Assembly: GCA_009760855.2 (NCBI GenBank)
Contig: WPIO01000012.1
Coordinates: forward strand, 3,812,501-3,876,500
Length of the DNA stretch: 64,000 nt
Direction of reading: 5' to 3'
Origin: Cristatella mucedo
Taxonomy: Eukaryota > Bryozoa > Phylactolaemata > Cristatellidae
In this document: positions 1 through 8,960 of the stretch, piece after piece
How positions within the stretch are numbered: the first letter of the stretch is position 1
Layout: each line of letters opens with the position of its first letter
Notes under the pieces: model-generated
What the model saw: the letters and a program-made list of their open reading frames with translations, nothing else
Told to the model about the DNA's origin: nothing
Database searches by the model: none
Program-made: the position numbers and the translations under genes

Positions 1-94
1 CTCAATCTCAAGAGATCTCTTTACGCCCTAATAAGCACTACATAAAGCGCTTAATGCTAGCAAGGGTTGATTTAGATGGCGGAGGCACAGCCCA

Positions 95-312
95 CCCTAA
101 GCCCTAAATTCTAAACTCTAAACCTTCAAACCCTAAACACTAAACCCTAAAACCCTAAACCCTAAAAACCCCAAACCCTAGACCCTAAACACTAAGCACT
201 AAACCCTAAACCCTAAAACCCTTAACAGTGAACCCTTAAAGCCCTGAAACCCTCAATCCTAAACATCAAACCATAAAAACCCTAAAACCTTAAACACTAA
301 ACCCTAAACCAT
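95..312. repeat. Degenerate telomere-like CCCTAAA tract
   Basis: About 30 imperfect copies of CCCTAAA/CCCTAAAA run on the plus strand, with many one-base slips such as CACTAAA, CCTTAAA and CCCCAAA. The decay and variable spacing suggest an internal or old tract rather than an active chromosome end. CCCTAAA differs from the usual animal CCCTAA unit, so the identity as telomeric DNA is inference. Confidence 0.6.
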
Positions 313-330
313 ATACCCAGGGGCAAAATG

Positions 331-394
331 TCCTTTTCCAGGGGGATGTCTGGGGAATGTCTGGGAGGGGGAAATGACGGGGAGGGGGAAATGT

Positions 395-430
<36 letters not shown>
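331..430. repeat. G-rich tandem tract ending in a 35-base G run
   Basis: Loose repeats of GGGGGAAATG(A/T)C lead into an uninterrupted run of 35 G at 396-430. The Gly-rich and Pro-rich reading frames across it are translation of low-complexity DNA. The run length may be unreliable in assembly. Confidence 0.85.
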
Positions 431-432
<2 letters not shown>

Positions 433-1043
433 GCCCTGGAGGACATGTCCGTAACAGAACTATTCTGCATCGTAATCAGTCGGATGCTAATTCCTTGTAG
501 CAATATTCATGCAGATAAACCGCTTCACTTTTAAAAAGACTCTTGGTCGATAACAGTACATTTTTAGCATTTCAACTAGAAAAATCTCGCAACAATTTGG
601 CTCGGATTTTCTATTCTTTGGCTCAGATTTTGAGCAGATTTCGCGTTCTTTTCATGCAGATTGCGTTTAGCAGTCCACCCATATCTCTTAACGTAGCTGA
701 CAGTTGTCATTGAGAAAATAAACCAAGCAAGGAAATTTAACTTATAGCCAAGTTGGCGAAATGCGAAATAAGTACTTATGCTGACAACACTGATACGCTA
801 CGAATACGTAGAATGATTTGCTGAGTGAACTTTCGAAGATACTCTAAGTCATGTATCGGGTGGAAGCTACTTCTCTGTTCAGGCTCTTTAAACCGTTTTT
901 AGCACAACCTCTCCCGATTGCTCGGCAAGATCAATTAATCGAGGAGCCAGTCACTATAGAATGCATAATGTGGGCAGGGCGCTACTGAAAGGGGTGTGCT
1001 ACAGGGTTGAAGTCATAGAGGTAGGCTTCACTTTTGCATGCAT
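431..1043. other. Unassigned stretch
   Basis: AT-leaning sequence with no convincing reading frame, repeat match or RNA gene that I could see. Confidence 0.5.
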
Positions 1044-2035
1044 TAATAATAATTAAAATAACAATAATACACTAGATAAAGCGCCCTCAGAGAACTCAAT
1101 CTTGTTCTAGGCGCTTTACATTTGCTGCAAAGGGAAACGCGATTGAATGGTGAGTAGTGTCATGCTTGATAAACAGCATTAATAACACGGTTAGGGATGA
1201 CATGTACAAGGTCACCATGCAAGTATGGTTAGTGGCAGCGTGCACAGTGTCAGTACCCATAAGCACACAAAGGACGAATCACACGGGCCCACTGAATACT
1301 GTCCTAAAATAGGTGTGTTTTGAAGTTCTTTTTATATATGGTCAAGTCAGGGGATGTTGTGACGCAAGTAGGGAGTGAGTTCCAGGCTTTGGGAGCATAC
1401 GAACTTAATGCACAATCTCCAAAGGATTTGAGGTTGTACGAGGTACTGGTAAACTGTTAGATTCCGAAGGCTGGTGGTACGATTCTTGGCCTGGTGGGGG
1501 AGTAGATCTGAGAGATAGGCTGGAGCCAAAGAATGAAGTGACCTATATGTGAGCAACAAAACCTTATATCCTATCCATTGCTTGATTTGTAGCCAGTGCA
1601 GGTCGGCCAGAAGTGGTGTGATGTAGCAACTCGGACACGACAGACAAGCCTAGCTGCCGAGTTTTGCATCAGCTGTAAGCATCTGATCGCACGTGCCGGT
1701 AGGCCAGCAAGCAGTGAGTGACAGAAGTCAAGACGGGATGTCACAATGCATGGACCAACTTAGACGTGGTATCCTTATCTAAACAAGCCCGAATTTCAGC
1801 AATGCTATGTAGCTGAAAGTAGACAGACTTGATTGCTGAGCTGCCGCGGTCGACTAGGGAGAGGTCACTTTGGAACATGGCACCTAGATTTCGTGTCGAT
1901 TCAACAGGAGATATGTTGGCAGAGCCATTTCGTCCGTTTAAAAGTGCTAATATTTCTAGCCGATAGGCGATATAAGTTGCACATTGTGTAAGGTGTGCGT
2001 CCCCTATCCGTCTAACCCTCTGACCAATTAGCAAC
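1044..2035 (-). mobile_element. CR1/L2-like LINE (family L2-A), 5'-truncated
   Basis: On the minus strand this copy reads the last part of a non-LTR retrotransposon ORF2. Recognisable pieces are the block after the reverse transcriptase fingers (ISPVES.RNLG), then the YRSLHSLAPAYLSDLLP block, with stops and frameshifts. It ends at the family tail, where the plus strand reads ACTAGATAAAGCGCCCTCAGAG after an AT-rich (TAA)n-like run at about 1045-1070. Part of the middle is rearranged or eroded. It is a dead copy and lies head-to-head with the plus-strand copy at 2590. Confidence 0.85.
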
Positions 2036-2589
2036 CTATGGGCAGCACGGGGGGGGGATGAGGTAGGGAAATTCCCTCAATTCGTGCCCTCTCCTAATCA
2101 TGGGTGACCAGAATTGGTGCTCACCTATGCTTGCCGCTTCTTGTCTTGTGATCGTGCTGGGATGCTGCACGACAGCCTTGAATGTATACTTCACGAAGCT
2201 CATTTTGCGAAGCGACTGCTCTACCCAGTTACTGCCAGCCACTCGTTTGCCGCCAATTGCAAGGGTTTTCAGCGACCCCTGGCATAGATTGGACCGCGGC
2301 CTGGACAGCCAGGTAATTTGAGACGATGCCTTCGCAGTCAGCCGTTCTATGCTGTGTTCCATCGCCGCTAAGGCTGGGCTCAAATGTCTTTACTTCTTTC
2401 TATTTTACCGTGCCTTTTTATCGTCCCAGAAGTTTTAAGACGTTCGAACAATCCGCAGGCGGTCGGACACGCTGGCTGAAGGGTGGGGACCCTGGGATCC
2501 TAACCACGACCTCCACCGTTCAGTGGTATTGTGGGAGGTAGCTTCGGCTGGGGCATAAGAAAATAACATTTGCGACAAACTAAAGCGTT
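2036..2589. other. Unassigned spacer between two opposed LINEs
   Basis: Open frames exist on both strands (for example 2100-2321 plus and 2036-2383 minus), but neither resembles a known family and they overlap each other. I see no promoter, RNA or repeat signal. Confidence 0.4.
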
Positions 2590-3325
2590 GCAATTTGCCT
2601 GAGTTGGTCGGAGTATTTTGTAAATATGCATTTGTGACATCCCGTCTTGACTTGTGTAACTCACTGCTTGCTGGTCTGCCGGCCTGTGCACTCAGGCGAT
2701 TACAGTTGGTGCAAAACTCGGCAGCTAGGCTTGTCTGTCGTGAGCATCGCAGCTGCCACATCACACTTTTCTCGCCGACCTGCACTGGCTCCCAGTCAAG
2801 CAACACATCGACTTCCAGGTTTTGTTACTCACTTTTAGATCCATTCATTCTTTGACTCCAGCCTACTTATCAGATCTACTCCCTCACCAGGCTAAGCGTC
2901 GTAACACCAGCTTTTCGGAATCTAATTATTTATCTACACCTCATACAAACCTCTAGTTCTTTGGAGAGCGTGCCTTAGTTAATATGCTCCCAAAGCCTGG
3001 AACTCACTCCTGACTTCTGTCACGACATCTCCTGACGTGACCACATTTGAAAAGAAACAAAAACCCATCTATTATTTATCACAGCATTTAGTGTGTCTCT
3101 GTGATTCGTCCTTTATATGTTTATGCGTTTATGCGTGCATGCTGCCACTAACCAAACTTGCATGCTGACCCAGTGCATGTCACTCCTAACTATGTTATTC
3201 CCCTTGTTTATTGAGCATGCTACCACTGACCATTCGATCGTGCTTCCTTTGTAGCGAATGTAAAGTGCCTTGAAAGAGATTGACCTTTTTGACGGTGCTA
3301 TATCAAATGCATGATTATTATTAAA
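2590..3325 (+). mobile_element. CR1/L2-like LINE (L2-A), 5'-truncated
   Basis: Plus-strand copy of the LINE ORF2 C-terminus. It starts in the block VTSRLDLCNSLLAGLPAC and runs through the LVQNSAARLVCR block, the AYLSDLLP block and a decayed APKAWNSL block. The 3' UTR follows, ending near TGACGGTGCTATATCAAATGCATGATTATTATT. Several frameshifts are present and there is no intact ORF. Confidence 0.85.
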
Positions 3326-4029
3326 CATGGCCTGTCTCGGTATCGGCACCGTGTGGAAGCCATCACTACCATCATCTTCAGAGTAGGCCTCCTGTTCATT
3401 CTGATTGGTCATTGGGCATATCCTCTTAACTGGTCACCGGTACACATATTGTGTGGGGCTGAGCCCAGTGCATAGTCTGCTAGGGTCTCTCAATAATCTG
3501 CCAGCTTAGACGAACCGTGGCCTGGCATGTGTGGTGAATCTGTGTTGTACGTACGTGCTCACTGCATGCAGGTTTGCCATGACCAACTTTTTAACACTGG
3601 GATCTTGAAGCTGAGCTTGGCCAGTTATCAATGCTGCAGGCTGCCAGCTGCCAACCGTCTGCTTTTCTTCTTCAATGCAAGTGGGTCCACGGTGCCATCA
3701 TGGGTGGGCTAAAAGTATAAAAAAAGTATATATATAATTCAGCTGCGTAGCATCCTAAAAGAATTGAATCTTCATTTAGATGCTTCACATATGCCGCGGG
3801 CCTCGAGCCCACGAAATCGGGCATCAAATAGTTTACCTTGACCTTGGTAGAGGCATCCACCTTATATACAGAGCTAAACCAGCACGGAGCTAAGATTATC
3901 TGTGAGGTCTGATACCCGTGATGAACTTCCTGGCCTGTTGGCAAGCTGACAACTGCACAGCTCAGTACAGCTAGTTGCAGTTTGTGTACTTTCCTTAGTG
4001 TCAAACACTGCTTACAATGCTATCAGTCT
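3326..4029. other. Unassigned stretch
   Basis: No recognisable gene. A short AT-rich run (AAAAAAGTATATATATAA) lies near 3718-3740. Frames at 3527-3712 (+) and 3672-4004 (-) match nothing I know. Confidence 0.4.
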
Positions 4030-4180
4030 CTGGAGGTGCCCATCGAACCGGCTACCGAATGCGTACCGAAAGCCACTTAGGCTGTGAGTTCGCTATACAA
4101 AACTCTCCTGCGTAACACCCACATGGTCTTTATGACTTTGTGGAGTTACTGACGGAGATACATTCATAGATTCAGGTGGC
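4030..4180 (+). mobile_element. 3' end of second LINE family (LINE-B)
   Basis: The stretch from CCGAATGCGTACCGAAAGCC to GACGGAGATACATTCA is nearly the same as the 3' end of the larger copy at 31.8-31.95 kb and of the reverse copy near 38.42-38.5 kb. Only the untranslated tail is present here. Confidence 0.75.
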
Positions 4181-4264
4181 GTGGCTGTCATTACTTTTGT
4201 TTTATTAGCTTTTGTTCGGTAGCAGACACTTTTGCTGTATTAGACCAAAAACGGGCTCTCCTTA

Positions 4265-4485
4265 GGCTAATAATAATAATAATAATAATGATATTGCACT
4301 TGATAAAGCGCCCTCAGATAATTTAATCTCTTTCTAGGCGCTTTACATTTGCTGCAAAGTGATATGCAATAGAATAGAATAGTAAGTAAAATCATGCTTG
4401 AAAAACAAACAAAATGAATCATATGGTTAGGGGTGACATGCACAGGGTCAGCATGCAAATGCGGTTAGTGGCAGCATGCACAGGC
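4265..4485 (-). mobile_element. LINE L2-A 3' tail
   Basis: A (TAA)n run is followed by TGATAAAGCGCCCTCAGA, TCTAGGCGCTTTACATTTGC and the conserved UTR stretch with GACATGCACAGGGTCAGCATGC. This is the reverse complement of the family 3' UTR, truncated before any coding sequence. Confidence 0.85.
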
Positions 4486-4489
4486 TAGA

Positions 4490-5453
4490 GAATGATTGGT
4501 AGGCAAAGCAGGGGCAAAATCAAATAGGAAATCTCTACTATCTTGGCCAAGTTGCCTCTTTTGTTATTTAGTTGGTTGCATTGTTATCCTGGTAAACCCA
4601 GCAGCAAAGTGGAAACTCAAATGAATAGCTGGCATGTAGGGCAGTAATCCTGTACTTTACCAACCCTGCATTTTGATTGGCTCCTGTGGCTATCACTGCC
4701 ATTTCTGTATGTCAGAAATTTCTCAAGAAGAAATAGTGGTGAGCATGCGTTTTAGCTGGGTCAAAACTAGGTTTGCAAGCCTCCAGAAAATCGTGGACAG
4801 GTATTCTGCAATCTACATCTCATCATCTGCTGCTGCTGCTGTTGCAGATTATCAGCATGTGCTTAAGTCAGGTGTTGCTGGTTAACTTAACATATCTGGT
4901 AGTGTGCCGTCTAGCGTAAGCCAAATACCCGTACCTGTAAATACCTGTACCTGTAGAATTCAGGGGTATGTGCGCGTTAGGTGGTTCCTCTTGCCTTATT
5001 TGCATGCGCATTGGTTAAGCCTGGCATTGGTGAGAGGTTATATTAGATGCTTGACCAACGAGAATTGGCAGGCACACTCCCTTGTTTCATGGCTACTATT
5101 GGTATTTCTTATCTGCTGCAAAGTGTCAGTTTTGATCGAAGCACCATCCGAGTTCATATGTCGACTTGTAGGTCACACCGGGCAGTCATACACTAGACAA
5201 TCACGCCGGTAAGGTCTAAATTGCAAACCCTGGAATACCAACATTGATGATGCTTTGTTCTACTGGTTTTCAGCCTACCCTCGGTTGACATGGCTTGGTC
5301 GTGCATCTTTACTTAACTGGACTAAGCTATTGGCAGAAGTTGGTCACTACTTTCGGCAATACTCTGCTTCAGAGTAGTCAGCATGCCCAGCCATCAAATA
5401 GGATGCATTAATCGTAATTTCATCAGCTTGCTTTTTGGTTGAACATTGTTTAG
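4490..5453 (+). other. Region upstream of the TNF-type exons; likely holds unresolved 5' exons
   Basis: A TNF ligand needs a cytoplasmic and a membrane-spanning exon before its stalk. A hydrophobic stretch (LVSWLLLVFLICCKVSVLI) is encoded in a plus frame near 5090-5145, followed by a good donor site (CGCCG|GTAAGG, GT at 5209-5210). However, that frame would leave phase 2 while the next clear exon needs phase 1. A second donor (ATAGTG|GTGAGC, about 4739) follows a short ATG-led frame from 4709. I could not build a consistent model, so the 5' end of the gene is open. Confidence 0.3.
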
Positions 5454-6240
5454 GGTACATCCATACTGTCGATGTTGATTCTGCTGACAGCAGGGAAGGA
5501 CCGCCGAAGGCTCATCTTGGATCAGCGTTTTTCGAAATGTGTAGGTTGCTGTAATTGGCCATCCAACGTCAATTGCAATGATATCTTGCCTGGTTCAAGG
5601 CCGATCCTCTTACAGGAGTAGTACTTTGTTATTGGTTCGCTATGCCAGCATTGCCTTTGCGTTGGGGAACATCGTCGAATCGTCTGGTTGCCTCACGCTT
5701 CAGCTCCACCCAATTCAACAATCATAGAAAGGTGGAACCTGAATAACCAAAGTAGATCTTATGCTACTGGCAACGTGTCCGCCAGCTCTCGTGGGCTGTA
5801 CGTGCCTGAAACTGGCTACTACTTCGTTTACAGCCAGGTATCTATCTCAGATTTTCCGAGCTGTCGCTGTACTCGGCCAAGGACATGAGCTGGCTTGCAT
5901 CAGCTTCTAGGCTGAGATTTTGGTTGGCAAGTAACAGCTTGCTGGTTCTGTTCCTCAGGTTGGCTTTCTATTGGCTCGGCGAGACTACGATAGTGGAAAA
6001 GCCGTTATTACCCACGAGATAGTCAAAAGCCTCTATGCTACTGGCCTGATGGAAACGTTGTTGAAGGCCGAGAAGACCCGATGCTGGAGTCAGAACCATC
6101 CCTGTTCTCTCGAGTCAAGCTATTTGGCAGCAGTTATGCCTTTAAGCAAGGGTGACTTGCTGACCGCCAAAGTGTCCGATGTCAACTTCATTTGGCAGAG
6201 TTACATGCGCACGACCATTGGGTTAGTTTTAGTCGAATGA
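5454..6240 (+). CDS. TNF superfamily ligand, C-terminal TNF homology domain (3 exons, 5' end missing)
   Basis: The product should be a trimeric cytokine-like ligand of the TNF family, acting at the cell surface or shed. Exon a (5454-5540) follows a pyrimidine-rich acceptor ending TTTAG and encodes the stalk and first strand, including PKAHLGSAFFEM. Exon b (5704-5837) follows CTTCAG and encodes the block with GLYVPETGYYFVYSQ, a hallmark strand of the family. Exon c (5959-6240) follows TTCCTCAG and encodes VGFLLARR, HEIVK, YLAAVMPLSKGDLLTAKVSD and the terminal TTIGLVLVE before TGA. Donors are GTAGGT at 5541 and GTATCT at 5838. Phases (1, then 0) join without a stop. Two cysteines lie eight positions apart (C-W-S-Q-N-H-P-C) in the middle of exon c. 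The incoming phase at 5454 is 1. The domain assignment is firm; the subfamily and the upstream exons are unknown. Confidence 0.85.
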
Positions 6241-6433
6241 GTCACGCAAATGAGGCTGTGTACTGAGGCAGCTGATTCTGCAGGCTCTTGTTTGTCAGCT
6301 TCATCCGTTTTTCTATATGATCAGCACGCTTGAACGTTTTGCATCTTTCTTATGATTTGGTTTGCATTTGGCAAACTCATGTGTTGCTGGTTAGCAACAC
6401 ATAGTCAGGTTATGATTACTTATTCCGCTACCG

Positions 6434-6436
<3 letters not shown>

Positions 6437-6492
<56 letters not shown>
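6437..6492. repeat. (GA)28 microsatellite
   Basis: Uninterrupted GA dinucleotide run about 200 bp downstream of the TNF-type gene stop. The Leu/Ser-repeat frame on the minus strand is an artefact of the repeat. Confidence 0.97.
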
Positions 6493-6496
<4 letters not shown>

Positions 6497-6985
6497 TCGA
6501 TCAGGCGGAACGGCATGCATAAAACTCTGGGTCCTCTTAGTCTAAGCGTAGGGAGGGAAGCGTCCTTGTCTGCCACAGCAAGAAAAATGTGGGTTTGGGC
6601 ATTTGTGACCTCGAGAGTACAGCTGGTAAGCAAATAGGTAGCCAGCTGTTGCCACGTGTTCTTGGAGTGGGACTGCCCAAAATAATTCAGGCCAAGTTCA
6701 ACAATCCAAGAATGCTGAATTGAAAGTCGGTTATAACCACTCCCTCCAGGATTAATGTTTCTTGCAAACCGGCTTTTCAGCGGTTAATGCATTATTATAA
6801 TTAAAAACAGTACGTGTTCATCTCTGACCTTCGTATTTACAATGCTAAACTAGAGCATGACAATCTAAGAGTCTCGGATTAGAGAGATGTTGCCCTGAAT
6901 AGATGGCAAGTGCAGGTGCTTCTTGTGGACGTGTCACGTTACTATTAAGGTGTGGGCATGCACTGGCACTGTGCTGCTGCAATTG
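6493..6985. other. Unassigned stretch
   Basis: No convincing gene or repeat seen between the GA tract and the next LINE tail. Confidence 0.4.
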
Positions 6986-6990
6986 TTACA

Positions 6991-7026
<36 letters not shown>

Positions 7027-7190
7027 TACTTGATAAAGCGCCGTCAGAGAACTTAATCTCTTTCTAGGCGCTTTACATTTGCTGCAAAGGGAAATGCAAT
7101 TAAATGGTAAGTAAAATCATGCTTGAAAAACAAACAAAATGAATAACATGGTTAGAGGTGACATGCACAGTGTCAGCATGCAAATAATAA
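6991..7190 (-). mobile_element. LINE L2-A 3' tail
   Basis: A (TAA)11-like run at 6992-7024 is followed by GTACTTGATAAAGCGCC and the conserved 3' UTR as far as GTCAGCATGCAAATAATAATAAT. A second short (AAT)n run closes the fragment, so the copy stops before coding sequence. Confidence 0.85.
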
Positions 7191-7439
7191 TAATATTAAC
7201 AAGCCTGTTGTATAGAGTCTTAAGAGGAGTCAACCTCTATTTTGGTGGTTTACAACTCCCTGCTAGATAAGCAATAACCAATAGTTAGCAGAAACCCAGG
7301 TATCCAGCTTAGGCGATCATGCAAAAGCAGTTATCGTGCTAAGACAAGCATGCAAAAGCACACAAAACGCTCATGCTTGCTGGTTAGGGGACCGTTTTAA
7401 AGCCCTTAGTCAGAACATGCACAGTCTTACATTATGCAC

Positions 7440-8440
7440 AACCACATAAAAGCAAAATTTACTCGGACCGAGCTAAGGCAGCCAGCGGTAGATAGGGGTG
7501 TAGGCAGGTTTTTAGCTTCTTTTTAATGTTTTCAAGTCAGATGACGTGATGTCAGTTGGTAGTGAGTTTTAAGCTTTGGTAGCATAGTAACCGAATGCAT
7601 GCTGTCTGATGGATTTCAAGTTAGTAAGGGGCACAAGCAGTCGACCAGAGTTAGAAGCGAGGTTGGACGGGAGGTGTGACTTATAACTAATTCCGATAGG
7701 TTGGCCGGAGCAAGAGAGAGGAGGACCTAAGGTGAGTGACTGGATCACGAAGTCAAAACCCGAGCTTAATAGGCAGCCAGTGCAGATTAGTGAGCAGTGG
7801 TGTAATGTTACTGTAACAATGCTTACGACATATAAGCCTAGCTGCAGAGTGCTACTGCATACATGTTCTTGCACTAGCTGAAAGACCTACAGTTAGTTTC
7901 GGCCGAGATAGCCCAAGAGGTAAGGGGCTCGTGATTCACGACCTAGGTCGCAGGTTCGAATTCAGCAGCAGGCGATCATTTATTGCCAACTGCAAGTGGT
8001 TGTGATAGCCACTAAGGCTCTGCTGCTGCGACACAAATGAAGCTGTTGAATCAGCTTGTGATATTTATTATTACAGAGTTACAGAAGTCTAATCGGGATG
8101 TCATTAATGCTTGAACCAGCTTGGATGTGGTGTCCTTGTCCAAGCAAGCCCCAATAGTGGAAATGTTACGTAGATGAAAGTAGGCAGACGTGTCGTCGGA
8201 GCTGATGTGTTCATCTGGTGGCTAGTCGTTTTTGAAAGAGGACCCTCAGATTCCGGATGAAGGCGAGAGGAGATATGCTGGTAGAGCCGATTAAGAGCTT
8301 TCGGCTTTCCAGTTTCCAAGTAAGACTTAGTTTGCCTAAATTTAGTAGTGTGGTTGTCTCGTCATATCTTTTCAGAAAGTTTGCTGCCATCCGAGTGCGG
8401 ATATCTGCAATGCATGCTGTTAGATTGCTGATATAGTTTC
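7440..8440 (-). mobile_element. Divergent CR1/L2-like LINE, split by a SINE
   Basis: Minus-strand relic of ORF2, more diverged than the L2-A copies. The pieces near 7570-7875 read the block corresponding to RLVCR...LLADLHWLP and the C-terminal APKAW region. After a SINE (about 7895-8074) it resumes with TSRLDF(C)N at 8076-8105, an HISS block, and a piece near 8390-8430 matching ACIADIRTRMAANFLK. This order is the normal LINE order read backwards, which shows that the SINE landed in a continuous copy. Confidence 0.7.
7895..8074 (+). mobile_element. tRNA-derived SINE inserted in a LINE
   Basis: The head has an A-box-like GATAGCCCAAGAGG and a B-box GGTTCGAATTC. The body GGCGATCATTTATTGCCAACTGCAAGTGG...GTGATAGCC...AAGGCTCT and tail GCTGTTGAATCAGCTTGTGATATTTATTATT match the other copies. 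The flanks ACAGTTAG and ACAGAGTTA may be a decayed target-site duplication. Confidence 0.8.
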
Positions 8441-8519
8441 AGATGCTGAAACGCAGAGAAATATCGAAGCATAGGTACAGCAGCGCGACGTCTGCCTAAT
8501 TATAAATAAGGTATCTTAC

Positions 8520-8960
8520 TTATGTATCGCCGTAACTGCTCAAAGCCATGAAGACTAAGTTGCTGCCATGCAGGGAGTCTCTACATAGCACTCTAACAAA
8601 CGCATACACATGGAAATCTCTTTTAATTTTCCCCAAACTCATGCGGCACCCAAGCCTCCATTTTTTGAACCTTTTCCTTGACTCCAGGTGGCGACAAATA
8701 GCCTGCTCGCAATTTATTTCCTCGGCCAAGTTCCGTATGGTTTGACGTCCATTTTCTCGCAAAAGCGAATTCTGATGGATGGAACGGATTTCTGTCTCGA
8801 TCAATACTTTGGTCCTCAAATACATTTCAACTTGACCTTATTTTAACGAGCACCGTAGCCACTGGGTCAAACCAGGGAGATTGTTCTGAGTTTTTATTAC
8901 GAGCAGCTTTCCAAGAACCTTGGTGAGCATGGTCGAAGTGCCGAAGGCGTAATTGGTGCA
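8520..8960 (-). pseudogene. Mariner-family transposase fossil, N-terminal DNA-binding part
   Basis: On the minus strand three frames must be combined. One gives GSWKAARN and a decayed RW.KIRS block (first helix-turn-helix). Another gives LLRENGRQTIRNLAEEINCE and ICRHLES, the second helix-turn-helix. A third gives KVQKMEAWVPHEFGEN at about 8640-8690, the linker motif (WVPHEL) typical of mariner transposases. The catalytic DD(34)D domain is absent, because the sequence runs into the LINE relic below 8500. Frameshifts make it non-functional. A minus frame continues upstream to 9207 but has no known match, so the 5' limit is uncertain. Confidence 0.6.

Noticed and set aside
297-534. Gly-rich and Pro-rich proteins across the poly-G tract
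   Set aside because: They are translation of a homopolymer in both directions, with no flanking coding signal.
5172-5208. Exon ending at 5208 as the direct upstream partner of the TNF-type exon
   Set aside because: The only frame that gives the required phase 1 has a stop at 5169-5171, and the open hydrophobic frame gives phase 2.
6391-6633. Leu/Ser-repeat protein
   Set aside because: Produced by the (GA)28 microsatellite; the same artefact occurs at 25.3-25.6 and 55.4-55.9 kb.
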